Below, in pieces: positions 45,708 to 56,826 of a stretch of DNA of 64,000 nt; the stretch's first letter is position 1, and every line of letters starts with the position of its first letter. The notes beneath the pieces were generated by a model. That model had not been told where the DNA came from. It worked only from the letters and a program-made list of their open reading frames with translations, and did no database searches. Made by a program: the position numbers and the translations under genes. Origin of the DNA: Polytrichum commune (lineage: Eukaryota; Streptophyta; Polytrichopsida; Polytrichales; Polytrichaceae). The stretch lies in contig OX485804.1 in the NCBI GenBank assembly GCA_950295325.1, positions 48,670,001 through 48,734,000 on the forward strand. The letters are read 5' to 3'.

Positions 45708-48700
45708 CTAACTCAGTTTTTCAGAAGCGGTGTATGATAGATAACATGGAACAAAATGGGATGGTGACAATCGTCCTTTGATTTTGAGATTTTGCCGGTT
45801 CGTAACCCTTGACAACATTACATAAGTCAGCCCTGGGGCAAAGACATTGCGGATGTCTACCACCACATTTGTGGAAATAGTGGCGCCTTGTGACTTATGG
45901 CCAGTCATTGCGTATGCAAGCACAATTGGAAATCCACTTTTGTAGAACTTTTTACCAAATGTATACACATGTTGGAAGGTAGTACGTTTCAGGAGCATGT
46001 GCTTAGAAGTGTTTTTGACTTCGACGGCAATGCTGGTAACCTTTTGTGCGCTGTCCACATTGATGCCTTTTACAATTGCAGTAGCTCCGTTTACTGCACC
46101 TTTTGCAAGGCTTACATTTTCAATGAACATAACGAGTGCACCTACAGCAACAAGATGAATCTGGTCAAAGTGTGGGTCGTCAAGACAATGTTGCATATTG
46201 TCTTCTGGCACTACATTGCTGTCCAAGTTTACAAGCATTGTTTCCGACTGATCAAAATTTTTTTTGAACACAATATCATTATACATTATCACATCCTGGC
46301 GATGAGAACATAATATGGTTGTGTCTGCATGAATGTGGCCCGCCAACTCCAGTTCGTTGACAAAGCATGTCGACAATGTGGCTTCAATTTCGGATTCTGT
46401 TGGTTCTCTATCTCGTATGATGTTTAGAAACTGCAAGTAAGTTGGATCAGTTGTGTGACGCACTGATATTTGTAATTTGTGCTGCAGTGCACTAGCCCAA
46501 CATGGAGCGGAACTAATGTGGCAACATCTGCAAATAATATTTGGGGCTTTTGGAGCATGCACACATATTGCTGGTAGTTGTGCAAGGTCTCCGACAAGCA
46601 GCACAAGCTTGTTGCAAAATGTGTTGCTAATTGTGTCTCTACATGCTTGTTTGAGGCGATGCTCAACTGTGCATAGCATATAGCTAGTCATCATAGACAT
46701 TTCATCTATAACAATTACGTCTGCACTATGTAAACGCTCTAGTACAGTGGATGGCTCTGGCAGTGGTAACAAGTAACCTCGTGATGGAATACGAAACAAT
46801 GTATGTGTTGTGGATGCAGTTGAGGACAGTCTCAAAGCTGCAACGTCTATTGTAGCAGACAACAACACAAGTTTGTTTTGTGTTTGAAAGTATTGAACCA
46901 AATATTTAACAAAAAATGTTTTTCCACTTCCAGGTGTTCCAGTAAAACATGCAACCCTATTGGATTTTGAAAAATGGCATGGAAGACACGTTCTTGGTCA
47001 GGTGTAAGCATCATGTCTGAAAGCTGAATATTAAAAACATGGTCTTTTGGTCTACTAAGGCGATGCAATGAAGGAGGGGTCAATTCGTGTGGAATATTTT
47101 CATTGTTAGAAATGTTTAATGGATTGAGGAATGGATAGTCTTGCAAAAGTCGATCTAAAAGTTGTGCATGTTTTTCGGTCTCAATAAGGTTTCGATGAGC
47201 ATACTGTGACAAATAGTTTTGCACTGCTTGAACATCAAGAAACAAGCCTCTAATATAACATTTAAGGAGGTAGTTCTTGTTTGTGTTGCGCTCAGACAAT
47301 AGTTGTCTTTCATCTCTGAATGTGAAGTTGCGGAGGAGAATATTGAAGAAGAAACCATGTGTATTGTGTGTGGGATGGAAGTCGATAAACCTTGTTACCT
47401 TTGTGATCTCGTACAGATAGAATCCAAACATGTCGACCCCATAGCATGTCATGTTCGGTTTTTGCATTCTGTCAGTTTCAAATCTTTCAAAGTACTAAAA
47501 AAAAGTCATGCTCTCAAAAGCAATTGATCTGTTGCAATATGCATCGATGGGATGGAATCCAAGCACCCTGAATTTGGTAACCAACTTTGTTCGTAGATGT
47601 ATAGGTGGATTAGAATCAATGTACTTCACAATTCGGTTTTTTTGGATTACCGGGATGTGAAGGCAAGTGAGTGCTGCTTCTGCAGGGGAAATTGGCTTCG
47701 ATATAATGAGTGAGGAGATTAATTGCAGTTGAGAATTTGAGGCACCTTATAGACCCAAACGTTCAACGTTTGTTTTACCTAATTGTATAGGTCCATGTGG
47801 CTCAGATTTCATCGCATACTTCAGCAAGTAGTACGACCAATAAGCTGTATTAACTCTTTGCAAATTGATATGTGCACCCCAAAGTAGGAAAAGAGTTGCG
47901 TGGTATGGCACAACATTGCGGTCTTCATTGCGGGGTCTATAGTAATCCCATTTTCTTGTATCAACATTGTACGTCGTCTGCTCTTCTGTATGCGGTGGAA
48001 AAGAAAACCCGTATTTGCATGTGCCATGACTTTTTCTATGATGGCATTATGAAGTACATGTATGTAGTTGTTTTCTCATCACTATTTTGAACAAAGTGTT
48101 TTGCTCAGTATCAGTAGGCTCAATAAAATTGCCTGATGTAGAGTCAAATACTGCAAGAACGCTTGCAGTTATTTCGTTTGCAATATGTTCCAAGTCTGCA
48201 TGTTCTATCCACAACATTATGTGTGCATGTAAGGAACCACGAAATTGTATTTCATAGCGAACGACATATTCTTTCACACGTTCTAGTATACAAGGTCCCG
48301 AAAGTATGTAATCATGGGGGAATTTTTGAACGCGTGAGTGGAATAAGGAAGCACATTCCACTGGACAATCTTTCCATGTCATGGACTTATCGATTTCTTG
48401 GACTATTTGTTCTATATCTGCAACATCCTCCCATCGGAGAGAACTTGCTTCGTCGGCTGTTAATGTAAGGAACAGGTTAGGCATTCCAAACTTGTCAACC
48501 ATTGCGTGTAAGTCTTTTAGTTGAAATTTGTGCCAACGTGGAGTGCCTTCAATAGAGGATGGAAGACTATATTTTGTAACGTGTTGCAGTACTTCAGCTT
48601 CATTCATATGTGGATATGCATGTTGGGTTTGTTTGATATCTTTTTCCAAACATTGCTGAGAAATTTCCTTCAAGAATTGCACGGATTGTCGTATATCATA

Positions 48701-49785
48701 CATGTATAGCAAATATGGTTTGTATAGAGTGAAAGGAGAGAACAATGTAGTCATTCGATATTTCAGGTATTCAGATAGTGTAGTCCGACCATCGTAGGCT
48801 CCATGTCCATGTGGAAATAAGAAAGGAAATAACGCACTCTCAAGCATCATGCCTTCCAATTCGACATTCAATATATTTCTCCTGAATGTAATAGGGTCCC
48901 CTCTAGTGTCAGACCGCGAACCATTTCGAAGATGGACATTTCCTATTGTGAAAAATCGGCATGTTTTCTAGGCTGTGTTTATGTGCGCATGTCAAACAGG
49001 AGTGCAAGATCGTACACATCCCTAAGAACGTCCATGGTTGGAAATGACATCGAGTGTGTACCAGTGTTGGCAATAATAGGTTGAATCACATCTGGTGTAA
49101 GAATAAACATGCTCGTGTTCTTTTCTGGTTGTTCAAAAATCATCATGTATTTTTGAAAGAATGGGTTCGTATGCAGGTTTTGAGACAACAATGGGGTCAA
49201 ATTTGACACCAAATTCTCAATTGTTTGGAATGCATCAGAGTTCTCAACCCAACCAAATAAATGACTATTAAAAAGACTGTCAGAAACAATTTTTCCAGTG
49301 CTGAATCCCCAATCTTTAGATTGCATGTGCACACGAATGTCCATGAACGACAACAATTGCACGTGCAAAGGATTCAACGTGACAATAGACTTCATATACG
49401 CTGGTGGCTGGTACACTACATAAGGGACATGAGGAGGATTCTTTCTATTTGAATTACATTGATTACAAAGAATCATCTTGTCCCCCGAGGCGTTTGTCGT
49501 GTGTTTTGCAATGTATGTGTTTGTTGTACCGTACGGGGTACATCCTTGCATTGGTGCTACCCCATCGAGATATGTATTGTGAAGGAAACGGTATTTCTTA
49601 TTGCAGTTACTTAACTTCGTCACACCACAAATTGCACAGCAATGCAAGTCTTTGAAAAAGGATTTAGTTTGTTTCAACCAAGAACATTGCAAATCACTTC
49701 TATGAAGCCAACAACGATCCCATGGTTGAAATCGTTTCATACGTCTTATTCTTAGTTTCTCATGCACATTTTTTTTGAACCTCAT
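45708..49785 (-). pseudogene. Helitron Rep/helicase, degenerate
   Basis: Rolling-circle transposon protein on the minus strand. 49785-48979: N-terminal region with Cys pairs (CCAICG, CNQCN). 48950-47520: Rep domain with LEGMMLESALFPFLFPHGHG, PNLFLTLTADE, the HUH motif RGSLHAHIMLW and the Tyr region YWSYYLLKYAMK. 47500-46960: linker FFNILLRNFTFRDERQLLSE and SDMMLTPDQERVF. 46960-45708: PIF1-type helicase with Walker A GTPGSGKT, Walker B VIVIDEMSMM, LVGDLAQLPA, AYAMTGHKSQGATI and VMLSRVTNRQNLKI. Breaks: a gap or shift at 48979-48950, in-frame stops near 48046, 47722 and 47502, and a frameshift near 46970 just before Walker A. The protein is dead, but all catalytic motifs are still legible, so the insertion is fairly young. 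I could not define the TC and CTRR termini. Confidence 0.92.
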
Positions 49786-51600
49786 GGTTAATTCTGGTGG
49801 AGCTATGGTGTCAACTAAAAGTCATGACTTGAAATAGAAACAGAAACAGAAAGTCATGACTTGAATCGCAGCCAAACTGTGACATTCAATGAGATGTCAT
49901 TTAGCCAAGTAACTTGTCAACTACATATAGTTACAGCATCAGACTTACCAGAACTATTGGATGTTTGTTCACAGTTCTATATAAATCGAGGTTTGCTCTC
50001 AAAAACAACAATGTGACATGGCTTTCGGTATCTCACTTGGTCAAGCCAACAACTTTTGTTCACAAGTCATTGAAACTGCTCAATGGAGTCTCCCCTTCAA
50101 GAAATGTTTGCAAGTCCTTTTCTGCACACTGGTGAAGACGCTTTAATCCAGCCTCCGCTTCACCTATCATATCAGATAATCAATACTATTGATAATACAT
50201 CCACAAGAACCGCAAATAGTCTAGACTTCAAGCAATTCAAGGTACCTATATAATGTTATCAATGAGCTGGTCAGAACCTAGTATTAATGAATATGCCGCA
50301 AATGGGGAAAAAAAGCAAGACACAACCACCTTTGAAGACCCACAAAATTAGTGTGAGATGAATAGAAAATCCAGATTCTGTCCGTAGTCAACTTCCTCAT
50401 GATTTTCGGTGTTCATAGGAATCAAAGTGAAGATTCTCTTTCTCATTGAATAGTCCCCCCAATTATGTGACTATTGTGCCTAAAATGTTTAGCAAATTTG
50501 GAGGACGTAATTCAAATCCCTCTAAACACATGATGCCATTGTTTGGTCTATTCTTATATCCAAACCTAACCACACATCACTCAAAACATAGGTGCCTGTT
50601 TAAGATGAGTAACCCAATTAGGCACGCTGAACTTACCTCACAAATTCTTCCCCAACTCAGTCCGGCCCAGCTTCCCCAATTGCAGGGTCACATCTCCCAC
50701 TCTCGAGCTCTCCGCCTGCGTGGCTGGTTACCTCAATCTAAAGTCCAACCTCCTTCTTAAACAAACCCTGAAACAGGAACACAATTCCCAATGTCAAATA
50801 CCAACGGACACCACCGCATCTCTGACATTCAACTTCCAAAAGACCTTTCACTCTTGCAGAATGAATATGGACCAAGTTACCGTCCGACACTCTCAAACAG
50901 ACTACAGATGTTCTCAATCAGGTGTAATCGGAACTCAGCAAAGAGCCTTGGACTCTCCAATTTCGGTGGAACCATGAACTCACATCAAATCATTAAATCA
51001 CAGTGTCACAGTGTCACACACCTAGAATCTGAAGATCATCACCACAATTCCAGTATCCAAATTCTAGTCTGCCAACCAATCCTCCAGGTTTACATACGTA
51101 GAATGAATCAAGGCCGCGGTCCACACCCTGGACCTCCTAAGAAATGCTAGAATTCAAAATGTCAAACCAACAGACACCACACCCTCCTTCTGAAATTTCA
51201 ACTTGTACAAGGCATGTCTTTCACACCAACACAATGTAGATGACCCAAAGTCACCCGTCCCACACTCTCTCCACATAAAACAAAAAACAGGCCTACAGAT
51301 TCTATAATCCAACCTCCGCTTCACCTATCATATCAGATAATCAATATTATTGATAATACATCCATTAAGAAACTTCTCTACCATCAAACCATTACCGAAA
51401 TGCAACAATGCGCAGCCAATTGCAGAACTTGAATTATACAAAAGCGTTGTGTGCTTACCAAGACGAGTCACCATAATAAAGGACGGTGATGCCGCATGTG
51501 CAATGCTTCTGAGAAGAAATTGATGAAGTCCGATGATCCGACTTTGAACGTCCTTGCGAACAGGAAAATACATATTTTGAAAAGTGTCTATTTTGAAGCT
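49786..51600. other. Spacer upstream of the Helitron gene
   Basis: It may contain the Helitron 5' end. A direct repeat, 'cctccgcttcacctatcata' and the following ~40 bp, is at 50150-50207 and 51312-51370. Plus-strand frames at 50446-51150 have no motif and overlap in two frames. Confidence 0.45.
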
Positions 51601-52530
51601 TTGTGGTGCATTTGAGGTTGGCTATAACGTGGGTGGTTGCTATGTGCACTTGGAATGAAATTAGGATATTCCAGCCATCTTCATGGCCTTGGCTTAACTC
51701 AATTTTCTTGAAAATATTCAATTCGAATACATGTAACAACATCCAAGCCATCGCCAACCTCCAATCCAAATCATGTGCACAAGAAAGCTTAAAATGGAAG
51801 TAGCCTAGTGCACATCGGCCCTCATCATGGAGCTGGGTTAACTCAAACTTCTTGAAGATCTACAATTTAATTGCACGTAGCAACACCAAATCCATAGGCA
51901 ACCTCAAATGCACCTCAAATCCACAACAAAGCTTCACAAGAGGATATGACATTGTGCACATCAGCCCTCTTCATGGTGTTGGATTTCGTCAACCTGCTTC
52001 CAAAACCTCGATTACAGTTCACATAGAAACAATGAGTCCACCTCTCATACACAACTAAGCTTCAGAAAAGTTCATGTCCACATCAGCCCTATTCATGATG
52101 TTGAATTCCTCAACCTACTTCAATTATTGCAATTTGGGCGCACATAGCGGGACCCAAGCCATAGCCAACCTCAAATGCACAACGAAGCTTCAAAATGGAC
52201 AAGACATTGTGCGCATCAGCCCACTTCGCGGCCTTGGGTTTAATCAACCTACTTCCAAATTTTCAAATATAGTGCACAAAAATACAACGCATCCACCTCA
52301 AATGCTTAACAAAGCTTCCGAAAAGGACAAACAATGTGCACAAAGCACCACCCATTCCATAGCCAACCTCAAGTCCACCTCAAATGCACAACAAAGTTTC
52401 AAAATGGACACGACATTGTGCACATCAGCCCTCTTCATGGCCTTGAGTTTTACTCAAACTTCTTTCGTAAAAGTAAGAGAAGATAGCACCCCTGAAGCCA
52501 TAGCCAATCTCAGACCCCCAACAATTGCAA
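51600..52530. repeat. Diverged tandem array, unit ~140-180 bp
   Basis: Copies of 'agccaacctcaaatgcac', 'aacaaagcttc(aaaa)', 'gacattgtgcacatcagccc' and 'cttcatggccttggttt' recur near 51746, 51894, 52155 and 52358, with partial ones between. The first unit, near 51600-51640, is inverted ('gtgcatttgaggttggct'), so the array also has a foldback edge. The plus-strand frame at 52074-52646 simply follows the repeats. Confidence 0.75.
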
Positions 52531-53435
52531 TAAAAATCCTAAAGAAAGGTTCCGGAGGGCACTCACTCACCATAGCCCAGATCGCTCTAACATCAACACA
52601 GCTCCGGGCTTCTCATCCAACACTACGTCTCCGGAACTTCCACTGACAAAACAAACAACCGATAGGCTCGCTTGAATCTGTAGAGACTCCACTGGCAATT
52701 GATGCCAAAGGTAGATTAGGGGACCCAAGGACTCCTGCAACAACTTCTCCTTTGTCCAGTAAACCAAGAGCAATGGCGTATTGAACTCCTCTCACAAATT
52801 TGTAACTCGCGACATAGCCAATAGGAGACGAGCCTCGTCTTCTTACAGAAATACGAAAGCAACGACGCCTTGAATTCAACGTTGCCTTGAATCCATCGCC
52901 AAAAGCTCCGGTTAAGTTTCACTTCAAAATCGACGGCAGACATGAAAATAAAATTTAATCGGACAGACATCTACAAGCTGAATCCTCGATGTACAAGCTG
53001 AAAACAAACATCTACGGCACACGTGAAAAAATTCTGAATCGGACGGACAGAAATGGAAATGTGACGTGGCCTCACGAGAGGGCTGGAATCCATTCCATGG
53101 GCTCATATACTTCTTCTCGACAACCTTACATCCACTACACTAGAGGTCATTTCCACCCACAATAGTCTCTCTTTGACGTCTATAGTTGCATCTTGAAAGG
53201 TAGTTGCATCCATACGACCTAGGTCATAGCGCCACCAACAACTTTAGTTAGGTCGATCCACCGCCAACCAAGTGGTGTTCCTCCCTATAAAATCTTACAA
53301 TGATATATGTACAAATATCAAGTGGGTATCCTAACTCGTATTGAAGGATGTGATACTATCTATGTTGAGTCTACAATACCCGGACATGTACCCATAATGA
53401 TGCCCATATTGAACCTAGATACCCGCACGACATTA
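52531..53435. other. Spacer, nothing recognised
   Basis: Overlapping minus-strand frames at 52567-53106 have no recognised motif. Confidence 0.45.
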
Positions 53436-53751
53436 CACCAAACATTGTATTTAGTGTCACCAATTCTATTTGTCTCGCTGAATACTAATTCTAAAACGCC
53501 CGTGTAGTAGTTTACAATGTTGTTAATACTGTCACTTACTAAGTGAATTTTCATCCAAATTTCAGTCAACCATGACAATATTTCATCACATAATTGTTGG
53601 GGTGGAAAAAATATACCAAACTTTGTTTCAATAATTGGCATGGATTTCAGCCAAATTTCAATCGTCCACGGCAATGCTCGTAAATCTTATTCATAAGCAG
53701 TTAGAACAGTGATATAAAATACCATATGCCACTAAAATAAAATATTTAGTG
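53436..53751. mobile_element. CACTAAA-family MITE (copy 5)
   Basis: The left end CACCAAACATTGTATTTAGTG and the right end AAAATATTTAGTG are flanked by TA (53434-53435, 53752-53753). The interior closely matches the copy at 13778-14135, including 'ttctatttgtct.gct.aata' and 'cacttactaagtga'. Confidence 0.85.
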
Positions 53752-53776
53752 TAGTAATAACCTACTTGGTGGCTGT

Positions 53777-54137
53777 GTGAAAAGGGCGAAGGACGTTGAG
53801 TTTCTGCATACGTGGCAAGGAGGACTCCAGCACATAAGGAGAAGAATTGCTTGTCTCGTCAGCAAAGGAACAACACCTCCTCCGGTCCTAGATGCTAATA
53901 AGGCTTTGAGAGCGTTGGGTGTCTGGAGTTGCTTTCAAATCTCTGAGGAATCAAGGTGTGATTCTCGAACCACAACTGGTGGGGTGCATCATAAACAATG
54001 GTGTCCTGCTCAACTTAATTCAGGCTGGCAACCAGAGCTTCAGCTTCAGGGAAGAACAGCACAACAAGGTCCGATGTGTGAAGTCTTTAGGAGACTCGCA
54101 CGTTTCCTGTTGTAAATGTGGTCTGTGTGAAGATTGA
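53777..54137 (+). pseudogene. Possible coding fragment, frame broken once
   Basis: One frame reads FLHTWQGGLQHIRRRIACL and then VLDANKALRALGV, up to about 53925. The next frame continues with SGVAFKSLRNQGVILEPQL and LVGCIINNGVLLNLIQAGN. The two together look like one protein-like segment with a single frameshift near 53925. I do not recognise the family. It could instead be chance open sequence. Confidence 0.3.
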
Positions 54138-54299
54138 AACTCAATTGCAATACCCCAGATGTGAGTTCGAATTTCGTAAGAATCAAGGTAAGGTTGGAGA
54201 CGCATAGGAGGTAGATACAATGCTATCAACATTTTCTGCCCAGGTTTCTGGCAATTTGGAGCTTCTGGTCCAGGAAAAGAAACACATCTGTTGTTCAAT

Positions 54300-54948
54300 A
54301 TGCTGTGTCTTGATATGAATTTGGATGAGGATTTGACTGCAATGCCCCAGTCCCGTTGTGCGGGTGCGATTTTAGGTGGGGTTTGCATCCAAGGGGGTGG
54401 TTTGGCTCGGTAGGCGAATGTGATGATTGTGAAGGTTGGAGCTAAATTTTGATCCCCCAGTCTCTTTTCGCAGGTGTATTAGGGAGAGGTCTGTTGTGCA
54501 CAACAAGGTTTTTGATATTTTGTGTCAACATGGAAGCTTGATTGCAGTGCCCCAGTCCCCATTTTGCAGGTGCGATTTTAGGTGTGGCTTGGTACGCGAA
54601 TGTGGTGTCTGTGAAAGTTGGACCTGAAATTTGATCTTCCAGCATCGTTTCGCAGGTGAAATTGTGCTGGGAGTTGAGGGTTTGGTGTCGAGTGAGAGAG
54701 ATGGAGGGACAAGGGGGAGGAGATCAAAATTGGATATGCTGTGTCTTGCTTGTGAATTTGGATGAAATTGTGTGAATTTTGAAGCTTGATTGCAATGCCT
54801 AAGTCCCGTTATGCTGTTGAGATTTTAGGTGCGGTTTGCATCCGAGGGGGAGGTGTGGCTTGGTAAGCGAATGTGGTGTTTGTGAAGGTTGGAGCTGAAA
54901 TTTGATCCCTAAGCATCGTTTGACAGGTGAAATTGTGCTGGGAGAGAG
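54300..54948. repeat. Tandem repeats upstream of the acetyltransferase gene
   Basis: The block 'ttgcaatgcc.cagtcccgtt' with 'gtgcgattttaggtg' and 'aaggttggagctgaaatttg' followed by 'cgcaggtgaaattgtgctgg' recurs near 54338, 54542 and 54790 (~205-245 bp apart). The middle copy continues into 'gagagagATGGAGGGACAAG' (ATG at 54701), a copy of the leader and first codons of the gene that starts at 54949. The 5' end of that gene has therefore been duplicated. Confidence 0.82.
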
Positions 54949-55209
54949 ATGGAGGGGCAAGGAGAAGAGATCAAGATCGTTCTGGACTCTGTCCACGAGA
55001 AGTTCACCACCGAAGATGGCGCGGCCTTCTTGCAATTCAAAATCCAGCCCGCGAAAAAGCCAGAGGAGAAGCAAGTGATGGACATTCTGCACACGTACGT
55101 GCCTGGCTCCATGCGTGGGTTGGGCGTCGCAGGGTTGCTCTGCAAGGCCGCATTCGCACATGCTCGGAATCACAACCTGCTTGTTTTGCCAACTTGCAGC
55201 TATGTCTCG
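54949..55209 (+). CDS. Small GNAT-fold acetyltransferase (NATD1/At1g77540-like), first exon
   Basis: 87 codons to a donor-like TCG|GTGCGA at 55209/55210. The translation has the features of the short COG2388 family of plant and animal acetyltransferases: FTTEDGAAFLQFKI, MDILHTYVPGSMRGLGVAG with the acetyl-CoA loop R-G-L-G-V-A, LLCKAAFAHARNHNLLVLP and the closing CSYVS. Family members of ~100-115 residues end with a short D..FLPRNP.W segment. I could not find that exon in the next 1.6 kb, so the gene may have a longer intron, an atypical end, or be truncated. The family's substrate is not well established; the Arabidopsis protein binds coenzyme A. Its 5' end is partly duplicated upstream. Confidence 0.8.
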
Positions 55210-56826
55210 GTGCGATGCTCCTCGCCACCTCTTTTTTTTTGCTTGTGACGCCAATCGAGTGTTGATTCTTCCAATTTTTTTCGGCCACTTGCTTCGTGAT
55301 AGCCGATTATGTCTCGACTCGCTGGAGGGAAAACGATTTTGCCACTCTGAAATGCTAGTGTTACTGTTTTTCATTGCCACTGTAATTGAGAGAGAGAGAG
55401 AGAGAGAGAGGACTTCGATGTTGTCACAATTAGCATGCCATGACAACATGCATTATTTCACGATTGCTAACCTGATGAACCGACTTAGTTTCTGAGGAGC
55501 ATCATTCAGACTAGCTTGATGTGCTGTTGCTCAGTTGCTATTGTCTTTGTTTCAAATACTTTGTGTACCACCCTTCCTCATACATTCTAGAGCTGCCACT
55601 CCCAGTCAATCCAGCTTCAGGAGGGGTCACCACTCCAATTAGATGTATGTGTGGCTATGTAGTGTTACAGACAAGAATTTGGTGCCCTTGGGTAGGAATC
55701 CACGCTCCCCAGCGATACCGTAGATATAAGACGAGTGGCTTCTCGAAGCAAATGTCACAAAGTAGGTACAGAATTCCAGAATTCGTGAGTTTCACACATT
55801 CATAACATTAAGAATGCGCTTGATGCAGACAAATTTTGTAAAGCGAAACACAGAGTGGAATGACATCGTGGTTCCAGAGGCCTTGACTTCATCTCTTTAA
55901 AGGTGGTGGAATCAGGACAACACTCAACAAGCACAGGACAGCATCAACACCAGTGTTCATTAAAATAGTATCTTTGAGTCTTGGATGTTTATCTGCCCTT
56001 CCCCAAAAAAACCTGCTGAAGCTCATTCCATTTGTACAGGAACACCTAAGCGTCCACACTCTGCAACTCATCCTCCATTCTCCTAAGTTTGTGGGGTTTA
56101 CTAGAGCATTATTCCACATATTTAACTGCTCAAGTTGACAATCTGAATTGGCATTTGAACCTATCTTTGTCTTCATTCTGCACTCTTATATATGCCATTT
56201 ATATGATGGATTGCAGCAGCTCCTTGTTCCTTCAATCTCATAGAAAATTCCACTTGGCATTTTGACCAGTGTCTTTGTATAATATTGCTATCCTTGTCTG
56301 TTTCTAGAATGCAAAAGTATGTAGATCCTTTCAAATGTAGTTTCAGGAGCACTGTCGCGCTGAAAACAATACATCAATCTGTGGGAAGGCAAAGCGATTG
56401 AAATTAGAACTTCTGTGCCTTTTGTTTTCACGACTACAGGGAAGCTAAAAACATAGGTTGAAACTTGGAATGTAAAGGACAAAACCACTATAACTTAACT
56501 GTGTTTCTCCACGAAGTTGGTGAACCTGGGCCACTGTTCTTCGTGTCAACCACCATGGCCACTACTTCAATAACCTCAGATGATGAATGTTCCATACTGG
56601 AGATTTGCAAACAAAAAGCCCCGTGTTCAAGTAAATGCAGTATATGCAATCACACGCTTTCAACACTCCCACAATGTGATTGACAAAATCCTCCATCTCC
56701 TCGCATCCCAACCCTCCAACCCCAGACAAGGGGACTCAATGTGATAATATTTACAGAAGAGCAGACACAAGATCCTAAAGATGCAACAATTTCCTTAGTA
56801 TGTTATACAATGGTGCAGGCCGGAGG
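55210..56826. other. Intron or 3' flank of acetyltransferase and 3' flank of cyclophilin
   Basis: It contains a (GA)n tract at 55388-55410. No second acetyltransferase exon was recognised. The frame at 55660-55805 after a 'tgttacag' acceptor does not resemble the family's C-terminus. Confidence 0.45.

Noticed and set aside
45897-46313. 138-codon plus-strand open frame
   Set aside because: It is antisense to the helicase motifs of the Helitron, whose minus-strand frame is clearly the real one.
52074-52646. 190-codon plus-strand frame
   Set aside because: Its amino acid repeats mirror the nucleotide tandem array (for example recurring IANLK and CTT segments). It looks like open sequence of a repeat and not a protein gene.
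54799-55449. 216-codon minus-strand open frame
   Set aside because: It is antisense to the acetyltransferase exon and its repeats. It includes a poly-Ser/Leu run from the (GA)n tract and no domain.
55660-55805. Candidate last exon of the acetyltransferase after a TGTTACAG acceptor
   Set aside because: Neither possible reading frame resembles the family's C-terminal segment.
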